Shown here one piece after another: positions 1 through 7,867 of a stretch of 64,000 nt of DNA. The notes below the pieces were generated by a model. It did no database searches. It was not told where the DNA came from and was given only the letters and a program-made list of their open reading frames with translations. Every line of letters begins with the position of its first letter. Positions within the stretch are counted from its first letter, which is position 1. The position numbers were made by a program, and so were the translations under genes. The stretch is taken from positions 47,733-111,732 of the forward strand of contig JBFWRS010000007.1 of assembly GCA_050248795.1 (NCBI GenBank), written 5' to 3'. This DNA comes from CAZTDU01 sp050248795 (GTDB taxonomy: Bacteria; Pseudomonadota; Gammaproteobacteria; Burkholderiales; SG8-39).

Positions 1-336
1 AAGAACCTGTGGGTGGACACGCCGCTGAACCCGGACCCGAAGATCGCGCAGTCGGTTGCTGTTTTCGACATCCGCAACCTCGACAGGAAGCCCGAGATCC
101 TGCCGATCGGCGAGTGGGCGAAGCTGGGCGAGGGCGCCAAGCGCATCGTGCAGCCCGAGTACAACAAGGCGGGTGACGAGGTATGGTTCGCGGTGTGGAG
201 CGCGAAGAATCAGGAGTCCGCGCTCGTGGTGGTCGACGACCGCACACGCAAGCTGAAAACAGTGATCAAGGGCAAGGACATCATCACGCCCACGGGCCAC
301 TTCAACGTCTACAACACCACCCACGATATCTACTAG
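1..336 (+). CDS. nirS: Cytochrome cd1 nitrite reductase NirS, C-terminal fragment
   Basis: This is the 3' end of a gene that begins before the window. Frame 1 is open from the first base to a TAG at 334-336 and gives about 111 residues. The fragment matches the end of the eight-bladed heme d1 propeller of NirS, with the DPKIAQSVAVFD strand near the start and the GHFNVYNTTHDIY terminus typical of the family. NirS is a periplasmic enzyme that reduces nitrite to nitric oxide in denitrification. A cytochrome c gene follows 12 bases downstream, and the heme d1 biosynthesis genes lie on the opposite strand just beyond. The assignment is firm despite the truncation, because the whole neighbourhood is heme d1 machinery. 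Confidence 0.93.
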   Translation, partial: KNLWVDTPLNPDPKIAQSVAVFDIRNLDRKPEILPIGEWAKLGEGAKRIVQPEYNKAGDEVWFAVWSAKNQESALVVVDDRTRKLKTVIKGKDIITPTGHFNVYNTTHDIY

Positions 337-348
337 GAGACGAACTTC

Positions 349-657
349 ATGAAGGTCCTTATCGCAGCAGCACTGGCGGGGACGAGCCTGCTTGCCGCGG
401 CCCCGGCCGGGGCCGACGAGGCGCTCGCGAAAAAGTACAACTGCCTCGCCTGCCACCAGATCGACAAGAAATCCGTCGGTCCGTCCTACAAGGACATCGC
501 CAGGAAGTACAAGGGGCAGAACGTCGCGGCGCAACTCGCAGCCAAGGTGAAGAAAGGCGGCAGCGGCGTCTGGGGCAGCATCCCGATGGCGCCTAACCCG
601 GCGGTCCCCGACGCGGACATCCAGAAGCTGGTCGACTGGGTCCTGAAGTCGGGTTGA
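349..657 (+). CDS. nirM: Cytochrome c551-type electron donor (NirM-like)
   Basis: The product has 102 residues: a Sec signal peptide (about residues 1-22, ending AGADEA) and a single class I cytochrome c domain. CLACH is the heme c attachment motif near residue 32, and Met in the SIPMAPN segment is the likely distal ligand. A ribosome site (GGAGACG) lies upstream of the ATG. It sits 12 bases after nirS, which is the usual place of the small c-type cytochrome that feeds electrons to NirS in the periplasm. The length and the K-rich face fit the c551/c8 family. Co-transcription with nirS is inferred from spacing. Confidence 0.9.
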   Translation: MKVLIAAALAGTSLLAAAPAGADEALAKKYNCLACHQIDKKSVGPSYKDIARKYKGQNVAAQLAAKVKKGGSGVWGSIPMAPNPAVPDADIQKLVDWVLKSG

Positions 658-679
658 GGGTCGACCGGCCGGAGGGCCC

Positions 680-1087
680 CTAGGGATGGCGCGCGGGGCC
701 AGCACGCCTGCGGCCCAGCCACCACAAGCCGGAGAATATCGCCAGCCAGACAACCGTACGCAGCGTCATCGCGCGTACGCTGTCGATCGCCACTTCGCCG
801 CCCGATGCATGCGCGATGCCGGTTGCCGCCAGGACGACGAGGTTGAGTGCGAATATCGCGAATGCGCCGCGCTTGCCGCGATCAAGGCTGCGCCAGGAAA
901 TGGCTCCAACCGCGACATACGCGAAGCCCATGACGGTGTTGTAGATCAGCAAGGGCAGGAACACGACGTATCCGGGATCCGTCCCGGAAAGGACGCGAAC
1001 GCCCGCAAGGATGGTCATCGCGCCGAACAGTACAGCCAGCAGCGCCAAGGCCTTCCGGGCGATTCTCGGGTATCCGGGTCGGTTCAA
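680..1087 (-). CDS. Small four-helix membrane protein, function unknown
   Basis: The product has 135 residues with four predicted hydrophobic helices (roughly residues 12-30, 40-60, 75-93 and 110-127) and a basic C-terminus (LGRRRAGPARHP). I do not recognise the family. The reading frame opens with TTG, and a GGAG ribosome site six bases upstream supports that start; the next in-frame ATG would remove most of the first helix. It is the last gene of the minus-strand nir operon, 29 bases after the Crp/Fnr regulator, and converges on nirM. Position suggests a link to denitrification or nitrosative stress, but nothing in the sequence proves a role. Confidence 0.65.
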   Translation of the reverse strand: MNRPGYPRIARKALALLAVLFGAMTILAGVRVLSGTDPGYVVFLPLLIYNTVMGFAYVAVGAISWRSLDRGKRGAFAIFALNLVVLAATGIAHASGGEVAIDSVRAMTLRTVVWLAIFSGLWWLGRRRAGPARHP

Positions 1088-1116
1088 TCGGTGCTCCGGC
1101 TTCGCGCCTCCGCTGT

Positions 1117-1812
1117 TCAGCCGCCGTGCCGCAGCTTCGCCAGGTCCGGGATGTGCACCGCGCGGCCCTGGATGTCGATGAGGCCCGCATTGCCCAGTTC
1201 ATGCAGGATGCGCGAGAAGTGCTCCGGCGTCATGTTGAGGCGCGAGGCGATCACGCTCTTGCCCGGCGTGAGGTGCACGGTTGTCGCTCCCCCGTTTGCG
1301 CTATCGGGGACCGCCGCGAGCAGGTAGCCGATGACGCGCTCCTGGCTCGAGCGCAATGTGTACGCCTCGACGTCGCGCACCAGGCTGTGCAGCCGCAGCG
1401 CGAGCCCCGAGAGCATGCGACGCGCGAACTGCGGGTCGCGCGAAAGTTCCTCGAGCACGGCGTGCTTGGCGACGTGCAGCAGCATCGCGTCCGACAGCGC
1501 CTGCGCGAACACGATATAGGGCTTGTCCAGGAACATCAGCGCCTCGCCGAAGCTCTGCCCGGGGTGGACGATCTCGACCACCTTCTCGATCCCCTGCGGA
1601 GACGTGAAGCCGAGCTTCACCTGTCCGTAGACCACGACATGGAAACCAGTGCAGGTGTCTCCGCACTGGCAGATCGACTGGCCCTTGTCGGCGTGCAGTG
1701 GCACGGTGGCCGCAGCGACACGGTCGAGCTCGGCCGCACTCATCTCGCTGAACATCGGCAGGTTCGCAAGGAACGCCTGGATCTTGATCGGAGGCGGGCG
1801 CCGCGAGCTCAT
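1117..1812 (-). CDS. Crp/Fnr-family transcriptional regulator of the denitrification cluster
   Basis: The product has 231 residues: an N-terminal cyclic-nucleotide-type sensory domain (about 15-135), a long dimerisation helix, and a C-terminal winged helix-turn-helix. The recognition helix reads TPEHFSRILHEL and carries the E..SR residues that let FNR-type proteins read TTGAT half-sites, so this is a plausible reader of the TTGAT-N4-ATCAA boxes seen in this window. Three cysteines are clustered at 48, 50 and 54 (CQCGDTC). This is not the classical FNR iron-sulfur arrangement, which uses an N-terminal set plus a distant Cys, so the ligand may be heme/NO as in Dnr, or something else. The ATG at 1812 overlaps the nirN stop by 4 bases. 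An earlier in-frame start would lie inside nirN and is less likely. Confidence 0.88.
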   Translation of the reverse strand: MSSRRPPPIKIQAFLANLPMFSEMSAAELDRVAAATVPLHADKGQSICQCGDTCTGFHVVVYGQVKLGFTSPQGIEKVVEIVHPGQSFGEALMFLDKPYIVFAQALSDAMLLHVAKHAVLEELSRDPQFARRMLSGLALRLHSLVRDVEAYTLRSSQERVIGYLLAAVPDSANGGATTVHLTPGKSVIASRLNMTPEHFSRILHELGNAGLIDIQGRAVHIPDLAKLRHGG

Positions 1813-3314
1813 GGGCTGGTACCCTCCGAGCGCATCAGCTTGTTGTGCACGTTGTACTTGCCCACCGGACGCCGCATCGGCAGGCGCTTGACTTCCTTCA
1901 GCGTCGCCGCATCGAACACGATCACCGCGCCGTCGTCCTCCCACAGGCTGGCAAGCGCATAACGGCCGTAGCGGTCGAACTCGACGTGCGCGAGCGTGCG
2001 CCCTGGCGCGGGCGTAAGCCTGGCGACGACCTCGAGGGACTGCTTGTCGATCACCTGCAACGTGTCGCGCCCGGCGGGGCCGATCATCGAGTCGACCCAG
2101 GCATAACGGGAGTTCTCGTGGCTGCGCAGGAAGTAGCCCGGTCCGAGCGTGCTTACTTGGGCGACGGTGCTCCAGTCGGTGACGTCGAACACGCTGACGA
2201 TTCCTTCCCGCAGGTTTGGTGTGGCCATGACGCGTCGCCCGTTGCGCGTCCAGCTTATCCCCGACGCAAGGTGCGGCAGGCCCGGCACGTCGATTGCGGC
2301 GATGGCGCGGCGCACGTCGAGATGCACGACCTGGCCGCCGGTAGCGCCCCGCCGAGAGCCGACCACGTGGCGGAAGTCTGGCGTGAAAAAGAAATCCTGC
2401 AGCACGGCGTCGAGCTTCGTGCGCCGGGGGTTGAGGAACCCGCTCACGAACTCGCCCTCCTTGTGACGGTAGTCGTGCACCAGGCCGGCGGCGATCGGCT
2501 CCGCCTTCGGATCGTAGGAGACCTCCCAGATCTCGGGCGCGTCGCGCAGCGCTGCGACGAAGCTGCGCCGCGGCGTCGCGTCGTAGACCGCAGCGACGCG
2601 CGAGCCGGTCGGCAGCACCTTCACCAGCTCGAGGTCTGCATCCAGCAGCACGAGGTTGCCCGGCAGCGTGTTCGCCACCATGACGTAGCGCCCGTCGCCG
2701 GAGACCGCGATGTTGCGCGTATTGATCCCCGCGCGCACCTCGGCCACCGTCTCAAGGGCCCACAGGTCGTACTTGGAGATCCAGCCGTCCCGCGAGCCGA
2801 AATACACGAACCGCCCGCCTGGCGAGAATTTCGGCCCGCCGTGCAGCGAGAAGCGCGAGGCGAAGCGCGTGATCACCTCGAGGCGGTCGCCGTCGAGAAC
2901 GGTAACGTGGTGGTCGCCGGACTCGACGACTAGAAACAGGTTGAGCGGATCGGCGTCGTGGCGCGGCCGCGCCAGCCGGGGCGCGGCGCGATGTACCTCG
3001 CGCGAGGCGCGGATGTCGGCCTCGCCCCAGGTCGGCGCCTGCGCGAGCGGGGTGTAGATAAAAGCGACGAGCCGGGCGATCTCTGCCTCGCTCAGCGTGC
3101 CGCCAAAAGCGGGCATCTGCACGCCGGGGCGGCTGTCGCGGATGACGCGCGCAGCATCGGGTTTCTTCAGGCGTACGAGGTTGTCTGGCAGCAGCGCTGG
3201 ACCGATGCCACCGAGGCGATGTGCGCCGTGGCAGCCGGCGCAGTGCTCCCCGTACAGGTCGGCTGCCATGGCAGGCATCGCGACGATCAGGAGTGCGAGC
3301 AAGGCGTGCCTCAT
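1809..3314 (-). CDS. nirN: NirN, cytochrome c plus d1-type propeller protein of heme d1 maturation
   Basis: The product has 501 residues: a signal peptide (about 1-17), a cytochrome c domain with heme motif CAGCH near residue 28, and a long beta-propeller (about 120-495) homologous to the d1 domain of NirS. In characterised systems NirN is the periplasmic dehydrogenase that introduces the last acrylate double bond and passes heme d1 to NirS. It differs from NirF in carrying its own c heme. The gene overlaps nirJ upstream and the Crp/Fnr gene downstream by 4 bases each, so it belongs to the nirCFDLGHJN operon. Its C-terminus (KYNVHNK) echoes the NirS terminus, as expected for paralogues. Confidence 0.9.
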   Translation of the reverse strand: MRHALLALLIVAMPAMAADLYGEHCAGCHGAHRLGGIGPALLPDNLVRLKKPDAARVIRDSRPGVQMPAFGGTLSEAEIARLVAFIYTPLAQAPTWGEADIRASREVHRAAPRLARPRHDADPLNLFLVVESGDHHVTVLDGDRLEVITRFASRFSLHGGPKFSPGGRFVYFGSRDGWISKYDLWALETVAEVRAGINTRNIAVSGDGRYVMVANTLPGNLVLLDADLELVKVLPTGSRVAAVYDATPRRSFVAALRDAPEIWEVSYDPKAEPIAAGLVHDYRHKEGEFVSGFLNPRRTKLDAVLQDFFFTPDFRHVVGSRRGATGGQVVHLDVRRAIAAIDVPGLPHLASGISWTRNGRRVMATPNLREGIVSVFDVTDWSTVAQVSTLGPGYFLRSHENSRYAWVDSMIGPAGRDTLQVIDKQSLEVVARLTPAPGRTLAHVEFDRYGRYALASLWEDDGAVIVFDAATLKEVKRLPMRRPVGKYNVHNKLMRSEGTSP

Positions 3315-4462
3315 GCGGCTATCTCCACGTCATCCAGGTAGCAACCCGGGTCCTCGGCCCAGGGGTCGCCGGATACCTTCATTGCGCGCACGCGCGTGTT
3401 GCCGCCGCAGACGTCGACGAACGCGCAGCTCGCGCAGCGCCCTTTCAGCGGGCGCGGACGCCGCTTGAGGCCGGCCATCACCGGGTGGCGCGTATCCGCC
3501 CAGATGTCGCCGAAGCGCCACCCACGGACGTTGCCCAGCGTGCAGTCCCACCACATGGTGTCCGGGTGCACGTTGCCCAGGTTGTCGATGTTGGCGACGT
3601 TTACACCGGAGGCATTGCCGCCCCATGCCGCGAGCGCGGCGCGCAGGGACGCGCCGTCCCAATCCGGGAGATGCGCAGGCACGTGACGGCGTGCCCAGTG
3701 CAGCAGGTACACGCCGTCCGCGTCGTTGTTGCCGGTTACGTATTCCCTTGGCAGCCCCCGGCGCGCGGCGTCCCATGCGCGCGCATAGAGAAGTTCGAGC
3801 GCGTCGCGCGTGACCCGGAAATGCGCGTCCTTCCTGCGATTGACGTTGCCGCGGCCGGCGTAGTTCAGATGCGACAGGTAGAACTTGCCGATTCGCTCGG
3901 CGTCGACGAGATCGAGCAGCCCGCCCAGGTCGTCGGCGTTATCCCGCGTAAGCGTGAATCGAACGCCGACCTTCACGTCCAGGTCGCGCAGGATGCGCAG
4001 CGCGGACAACGACCTGGCGTACGCACCCTTGCAGCGGCGGAAGCGGTCGTGCGTCGCTTCCATGCCATCGAGGCTGATGCCGACGTAGTCGAAGCGCGCG
4101 GCGGCGATGCGCGCCGCGAGAGGCTCGTCGATCAGCGTGCCATTCGTGGACAGCGCCGTGTACATGCCGAGCGCGCGCGCGCGCCCGGCGATGTCGAACA
4201 GGTCGCGGCGCAGCAGCGGTTCGCCGCCGGAAAGGATGAGCGCGGGCACGCGTGCCGCCTTGAGGTCTTCCAGCACCCGCATCGCGTCGGCGGTGCCCAG
4301 TTCGCCGGGAAAGTCGATGTCCGCGGAGACCGAGTAGCAGTGCAGGCAGGCGAGATTGCAGCGCCGGACCAGGTTCCAGATCACCACCGGGCCGGATGGC
4401 GCGGCGACATGGGTCGTGGCGGGTCGGAGGATGCCGTGCATGAAGCGCGAGACGCGGAACAT
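3311..4462 (-). CDS. nirJ: Radical SAM heme d1 biosynthesis protein NirJ
   Basis: The product has 383 residues. The radical SAM motif CNLACLHC (CX3CX2C) lies near residue 35, and the SAM-binding SGGEP segment near residue 78. A C-terminal SPASM-like cysteine set (CASCAFVDVC with nearby Cys residues) would hold a second iron-sulfur cluster. NirJ removes the two propionate chains during conversion of 12,18-didecarboxysiroheme toward heme d1 in the cytoplasm. It lies directly after nirH, one base apart, and overlaps nirN by 4 bases. Only one nirJ copy is present in the window. Length and motifs match the family well. Confidence 0.94.
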   Translation of the reverse strand: MFRVSRFMHGILRPATTHVAAPSGPVVIWNLVRRCNLACLHCYSVSADIDFPGELGTADAMRVLEDLKAARVPALILSGGEPLLRRDLFDIAGRARALGMYTALSTNGTLIDEPLAARIAAARFDYVGISLDGMEATHDRFRRCKGAYARSLSALRILRDLDVKVGVRFTLTRDNADDLGGLLDLVDAERIGKFYLSHLNYAGRGNVNRRKDAHFRVTRDALELLYARAWDAARRGLPREYVTGNNDADGVYLLHWARRHVPAHLPDWDGASLRAALAAWGGNASGVNVANIDNLGNVHPDTMWWDCTLGNVRGWRFGDIWADTRHPVMAGLKRRPRPLKGRCASCAFVDVCGGNTRVRAMKVSGDPWAEDPGCYLDDVEIAA

Positions 4463-4463
4463 G

Positions 4464-4934
4464 TCAGTAGAGCCTCATGCCGGTTTTCTTCAGGATCCTG
4501 GTGCTGTAGATCACGTCGTATGCGCGCAGCGCGGGTTCCAGCAGGGCACGGATCTCCTGCACGCGTGCGTCGGTTTCAGCGCGGCTGCGGCCGTGCACCA
4601 TCGCGAAAAGGTTGTAGCGCCAGCATGGCAAGCGCCGCGGCCGCCGATAGCTGTGGGTGACGAACGGCAGGGCGCCGACCCGTGCGCCCAGCACGTCCAC
4701 CGCTTCGTCGTCCACATCCCACACCGACATGCCGTTAGCGGCATAGCCGAGCGCATAGTGGTTCGGCACGGCGCCGATGCGCCGTATCCGGCCGTCCGCG
4801 AGCATCGCGCGCAGGCGCGCGGTGACCTCGGCCTCGGTGAGGCCGGCCGCGCGCGCCACCTCTTCATACGGTGCGGCGGCGAGCGGCAGTCCGCCCTGGG
4901 TCGCACGCACGATTGCTTCGTCGGCGGCGTTCAC
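4464..4934 (-). CDS. nirH: Siroheme decarboxylase subunit NirH
   Basis: The product has 156 residues, starting at a GTG that overlaps the nirG stop by 4 bases (GTGA). It has an Lrp/AsnC-like N-terminal winged helix (about 1-60) and a C-terminal ferredoxin-like domain. The SYRRPRRLPCWRYNLFAMVHG block is the substrate-pocket segment typical of NirH and NirL. Together with NirD, NirL and NirG it decarboxylates siroheme to 12,18-didecarboxysiroheme. I call it NirH because it carries the CWRYN/MVHG block and is followed by nirJ. The four nirDLGH genes are paralogues, so the exact letter is less certain than the function. Confidence 0.87.
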   Translation of the reverse strand: MNAADEAIVRATQGGLPLAAAPYEEVARAAGLTEAEVTARLRAMLADGRIRRIGAVPNHYALGYAANGMSVWDVDDEAVDVLGARVGALPFVTHSYRRPRRLPCWRYNLFAMVHGRSRAETDARVQEIRALLEPALRAYDVIYSTRILKKTGMRLY

Positions 4935-5374
4935 GCAGTCAGCCTCATGCCGATGTAGTACTCGCGCTCGCGCGGCAGATCCAGTACCGGGTAGCCGGTC
5001 TCGGCCTCGATCTGCGCGATGAGCGGTGCGATCCGTGCGCGCGACGCGGCAGCGATGACGAACCACATGTTGTAGCGGTGGGCGCGCTCGTAGTTGTGCG
5101 CCACCTCCGGATGCGAGTTCACCTGTGCGGCGACGCGCTCGAAATCCGCCGCCGGTACCTGCATCGCGCACAGGGTGAAGGCGCCACCCAGGCGCTCGGC
5201 GTCGTACAGCGGCCCGAAGCGGGTCAGAGTGCCGGCGGCGAGCATCGCGGCGAGCCTGGCGATCAGCGTCGCCTCGTCGGTACCGAAGCGCCGCGCGGCT
5301 TCCTCGTAGGGGCGCTTGCACAGCGGGAAGCCCTCCTGCAAGCGGTTGACGATATCGCGTTCGAGTTCATGCAT
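4931..5374 (-). CDS. nirG: Siroheme decarboxylase subunit NirG
   Basis: The product has 147 residues from the ATG at 5374 (MHELERD). It has the same Lrp-like winged helix plus ferredoxin-like fold as its neighbours. The VNSHPEVAHNYERAHRYNMWF segment contains the HNYER motif shared by the NirD/NirG branch, as opposed to the SYRR motif of NirL/NirH. It overlaps the nirDL stop by 8 bases and nirH by 4 bases. It acts with NirDL and NirH as a cytoplasmic siroheme decarboxylase for heme d1 synthesis. The letter is assigned from gene order and the HNYER motif. Confidence 0.86.
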   Translation of the reverse strand: MHELERDIVNRLQEGFPLCKRPYEEAARRFGTDEATLIARLAAMLAAGTLTRFGPLYDAERLGGAFTLCAMQVPAADFERVAAQVNSHPEVAHNYERAHRYNMWFVIAAASRARIAPLIAQIEAETGYPVLDLPREREYYIGMRLTA

Positions 5375-6314
5375 AGCGCGCCGCCCGCTGGCTGAAACAG
5401 CGCCTGCTGAAGAGCACCTCGTGCGGATAGGTGCCGAGGCCGTGGCATGCGCGCAGCCGTTCGATATCCCGCGCGACTTCGGTGCGCTCGCGCCCATGCA
5501 CCATGCAGTACAGGTTGTACGACCAGTCCGGCAGCGCACGTGCGCGCCGGTAGCACAGCGTCACCGCCGGGTCAGTGGCGAGGCGGCGACCGGCATCGGC
5601 CGCTTCGGTGTCGGGAACGTTCCAGACCACCATCGCGTTCGCGTTGTATCCCAGGCGCCGGTGGCGGACGACCGCGCCGACGCGGCGCACGACGCCATCG
5701 TCGAGCCAGCGTTGCAGCATGTCGATCAAGCCGTTCTCCGGCAGGTCGAAGGCGGCGAATGGCCGCGGATCGAACGGCAGCCCCGGGGCGAGCCGCGCAG
5801 CGAGCGCACGTTCTGCGTCAGCCAGAGTCCTCACCTGGCGGGGCCGGCCTGCGCGCGGCGCCGAGTGGTTGCCGAGATCGAAGCCCAGGTCGATGTGGAA
5901 CTCCTCGAGCAGCGGCAGCCGCAGCACCGGCAAGGCCGTCTCGCGCTCGATGCAGGCTAACGTCGACGCAAGTGCGGATGGCGCCGGCGCCGTGGCGACG
6001 AACCAGAGGTTGATGCGGCTTTCGCGTTCGTAGTTGTGGTTGACCCCCGCGTGCGCGCTCACCTGGGCCGCTACCTCTGCGAGGCGCTCGGGCGGAACCG
6101 CCATCGCGGCGAGGGTGCTCGCGCCGGCGGTATTGGGCCGGAAAACGGGGCCGATGCGATCGATGAGTCCGCGCTCGCGCAACCTGCCGAAGCGGGCGAT
6201 CACCCCCGCCTCGTCGACCACGCACGCTGCCGCGATCTCGGCGAAGGGCCGCGGCACCAGCGGAAAGCCGCGCTGCCAGGAGTTGAGGAGCCGGTAGTCG
6301 ATCGCGTCGAGCAC
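5367..6314 (-). CDS. nirDL: Fused siroheme decarboxylase NirD-NirL
   Basis: The product has 315 residues and contains two complete NirDLGH-type modules in one chain. Residues 1-150 are NirD-like with the HNYERESRINLWFV segment. Residues about 160-315 are NirL-like with CYRRARALPDWSYNLYCMVHG. A basic, proline-rich linker lies near 150-160. Fusion of nirD and nirL is known in several denitrifiers, while other species keep them separate. The protein provides half of the siroheme decarboxylase activity, with NirG and NirH encoded next. The gene starts one base after the nirF stop. Confidence 0.9.
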   Translation of the reverse strand: MLDAIDYRLLNSWQRGFPLVPRPFAEIAAACVVDEAGVIARFGRLRERGLIDRIGPVFRPNTAGASTLAAMAVPPERLAEVAAQVSAHAGVNHNYERESRINLWFVATAPAPSALASTLACIERETALPVLRLPLLEEFHIDLGFDLGNHSAPRAGRPRQVRTLADAERALAARLAPGLPFDPRPFAAFDLPENGLIDMLQRWLDDGVVRRVGAVVRHRRLGYNANAMVVWNVPDTEAADAGRRLATDPAVTLCYRRARALPDWSYNLYCMVHGRERTEVARDIERLRACHGLGTYPHEVLFSRRCFSQRAARYA

Positions 6315-6315
6315 G

Positions 6316-7476
6316 TCAGAACCCCGTCATCGCGCTGCGTGCGGCGAGGAAGATGCCGCTGGGGCTTTCGGCGGGGATCCGTGTCAGTTCGGCGAAGCTC
6401 TCGCCGTCGTACACCATCACCCTGCCGTCGTCGCGCGAGGAGACCCAGGCCTGCTCGCCGCGCGGGGTGAACTCCATGTGTAGCACCGCACGACCCGGCC
6501 TGAGTTCCTTCACCACTTTCATGCCGGGTACGTCGATGACCTGCACGACGCCGTTGTTGGGGAAGGCGAAGTTCACCCACACACGGCGCGCACCGGGTTG
6601 CGCCACGGCGAACACTGGTTGTCCGTGCACGGCGATCCGGCCTGCTTCCCGCCAGGTGACGCGATCGAGCACCAGCACCTCGTGGCGGCCGATCGCCGGC
6701 AGGAAGATGTAGCGACCGGCGACTGCCCAGCCGCGCAGGTGGGGCATCTTGTACACCGGCAGCGGGTCCTCGCCGCGGCCATAGCCGCCGAGGATGCGAC
6801 GCGCGCGCGGTTCCGCCTCCCACAGGTCCACGAGCACGAGCCCGTCTTCGCCGAACAACCCGGCGATGTAGTGGCGGCCGTCCGGAGTGACGAATCCGTC
6901 GTACGGTTGCTTGCCCACCGCCGTCAGCCGCCTGACTGAAGGATTGCGCGGGTCGGCTGCGTCCACGATCCAGATCTCGCCCGCGTCAAACAGGCTGAAG
7001 ACGAAGCGATTGCCGGGAGCATCCGCGATACCGACCACCTTCGATCCGGTCGGCACCTCCGCGAGCGGCTCGAGCGTGCGCGCGTCGAACAGGCGAACCC
7101 CGCCGGGCGAATAGTTGGCGACCGCGATGATCGAGCCATCCTGCGAAATGGCGCCACCGATCGAGTTGCCCGCCTGGATCGTGCGCGCCGCGATTCTGGC
7201 GCGGAGCATGTCCACCTGGGTGAGGCCGCCGTCGCGCCCGAACACGAAGGCGTAGCGCCCATCGCGCGAGTACACCGCGGACGCGTGCGACAGGTCGCCC
7301 ATTCCGTCGATTCGCGCGAGCGCGGTGCGGCCGCTCGTCTCCACGAGCATCACCCGCCCGGCCGCGCGCTCGATGACCAGGCCGAGATCGCCGGTACCCC
7401 GCAGTCCGTGGGTCTGCGGTGGTGCGGCGCAGGCAGACAGTGTCGCGGCAAGCCCGAATGCGAGAAGACGATTCAT
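6316..7476 (-). CDS. nirF: Heme d1 biosynthesis protein NirF, probable lipoprotein
   Basis: The product has 386 residues from the ATG at 7476, which overlaps the nirC stop by 4 bases. The N-terminus is a short lipoprotein signal with lipobox LSAC (cleavage before Cys16), so it should be anchored to a membrane facing the periplasm. The remainder is a d1-type beta-propeller without a cytochrome c domain, which separates it from NirN. NirF binds a heme d1 precursor and is essential for a late maturation step in the periplasm. The position between nirC and nirD follows the canonical order. Confidence 0.93.
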   Translation of the reverse strand: MNRLLAFGLAATLSACAAPPQTHGLRGTGDLGLVIERAAGRVMLVETSGRTALARIDGMGDLSHASAVYSRDGRYAFVFGRDGGLTQVDMLRARIAARTIQAGNSIGGAISQDGSIIAVANYSPGGVRLFDARTLEPLAEVPTGSKVVGIADAPGNRFVFSLFDAGEIWIVDAADPRNPSVRRLTAVGKQPYDGFVTPDGRHYIAGLFGEDGLVLVDLWEAEPRARRILGGYGRGEDPLPVYKMPHLRGWAVAGRYIFLPAIGRHEVLVLDRVTWREAGRIAVHGQPVFAVAQPGARRVWVNFAFPNNGVVQVIDVPGMKVVKELRPGRAVLHMEFTPRGEQAWVSSRDDGRVMVYDGESFAELTRIPAESPSGIFLAARSAMTGF

Positions 7477-7793
7477 CGCGGCAGTCCCTTGCTCAGTTGC
7501 TCGACGATCCACGCCGCCTCCGGCTCGGTGAGGTGCGCTTTCCACGGCGGCATCGCAGTTCCGCGGCGCCCGTGCAGGATGACCAGTCGCATCTGCACCG
7601 CGTCCTTCCCCGCGAAGGTTGCAGGCTCCAGCGAAGGACCGAGCCCTCCTCGCATGCTGAGGCCATGACAAGAGCCGCAGTCTTGCTTCACCAGGTGCAG
7701 CAACTCGGCGCGCCGTGCCGCGACCGGCTCGGCGAGCGACGCGACGCTGGCTACCGAGAGGATCAGGAATGCAGCTATCGATCGCATGAACAC
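7473..7793 (-). CDS. nirC: Periplasmic cytochrome c NirC
   Basis: The product has 106 residues: a signal peptide (about 1-21) and a single heme c motif CGSCH near residue 39. A downstream Met in the GTAMPPWKAHL segment is the likely axial ligand. NirC is the small periplasmic cytochrome encoded with heme d1 genes; it can donate electrons to NirS or take electrons from NirN-type enzymes. It is the first gene of the minus-strand nir operon. Two closely spaced starts are possible (7793, or the ATG at 7787). An FNR-like box lies upstream at 7821-7834. Confidence 0.88.
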   Translation of the reverse strand: MFMRSIAAFLILSVASVASLAEPVAARRAELLHLVKQDCGSCHGLSMRGGLGPSLEPATFAGKDAVQMRLVILHGRRGTAMPPWKAHLTEPEAAWIVEQLSKGLPR

Positions 7794-7820
7794 AGCGTGC
7801 CGTAGCGCACGGCCGGGTGT

Positions 7821-7834
7821 TTAACCTAGATCAA
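7821..7834. promoter_or_regulatory. FNR/Dnr-type box between nirC and nirE
   Basis: The 14 bases TTAACCTAGATCAA match TTGAT-N4-ATCAA with a perfect right half and a weaker left half. The centre is 40.5 bases from the nirE ATG and 34-40 bases from the possible nirC starts. A TACAGT hexamer at 7856-7861 would fit as a -10 element for nirE. Control by an anaerobic Crp/Fnr regulator is inferred. Confidence 0.6.
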
Positions 7835-7867
7835 AGCTGTGCGCGGCACGGTACCTACAGTGTCGCC

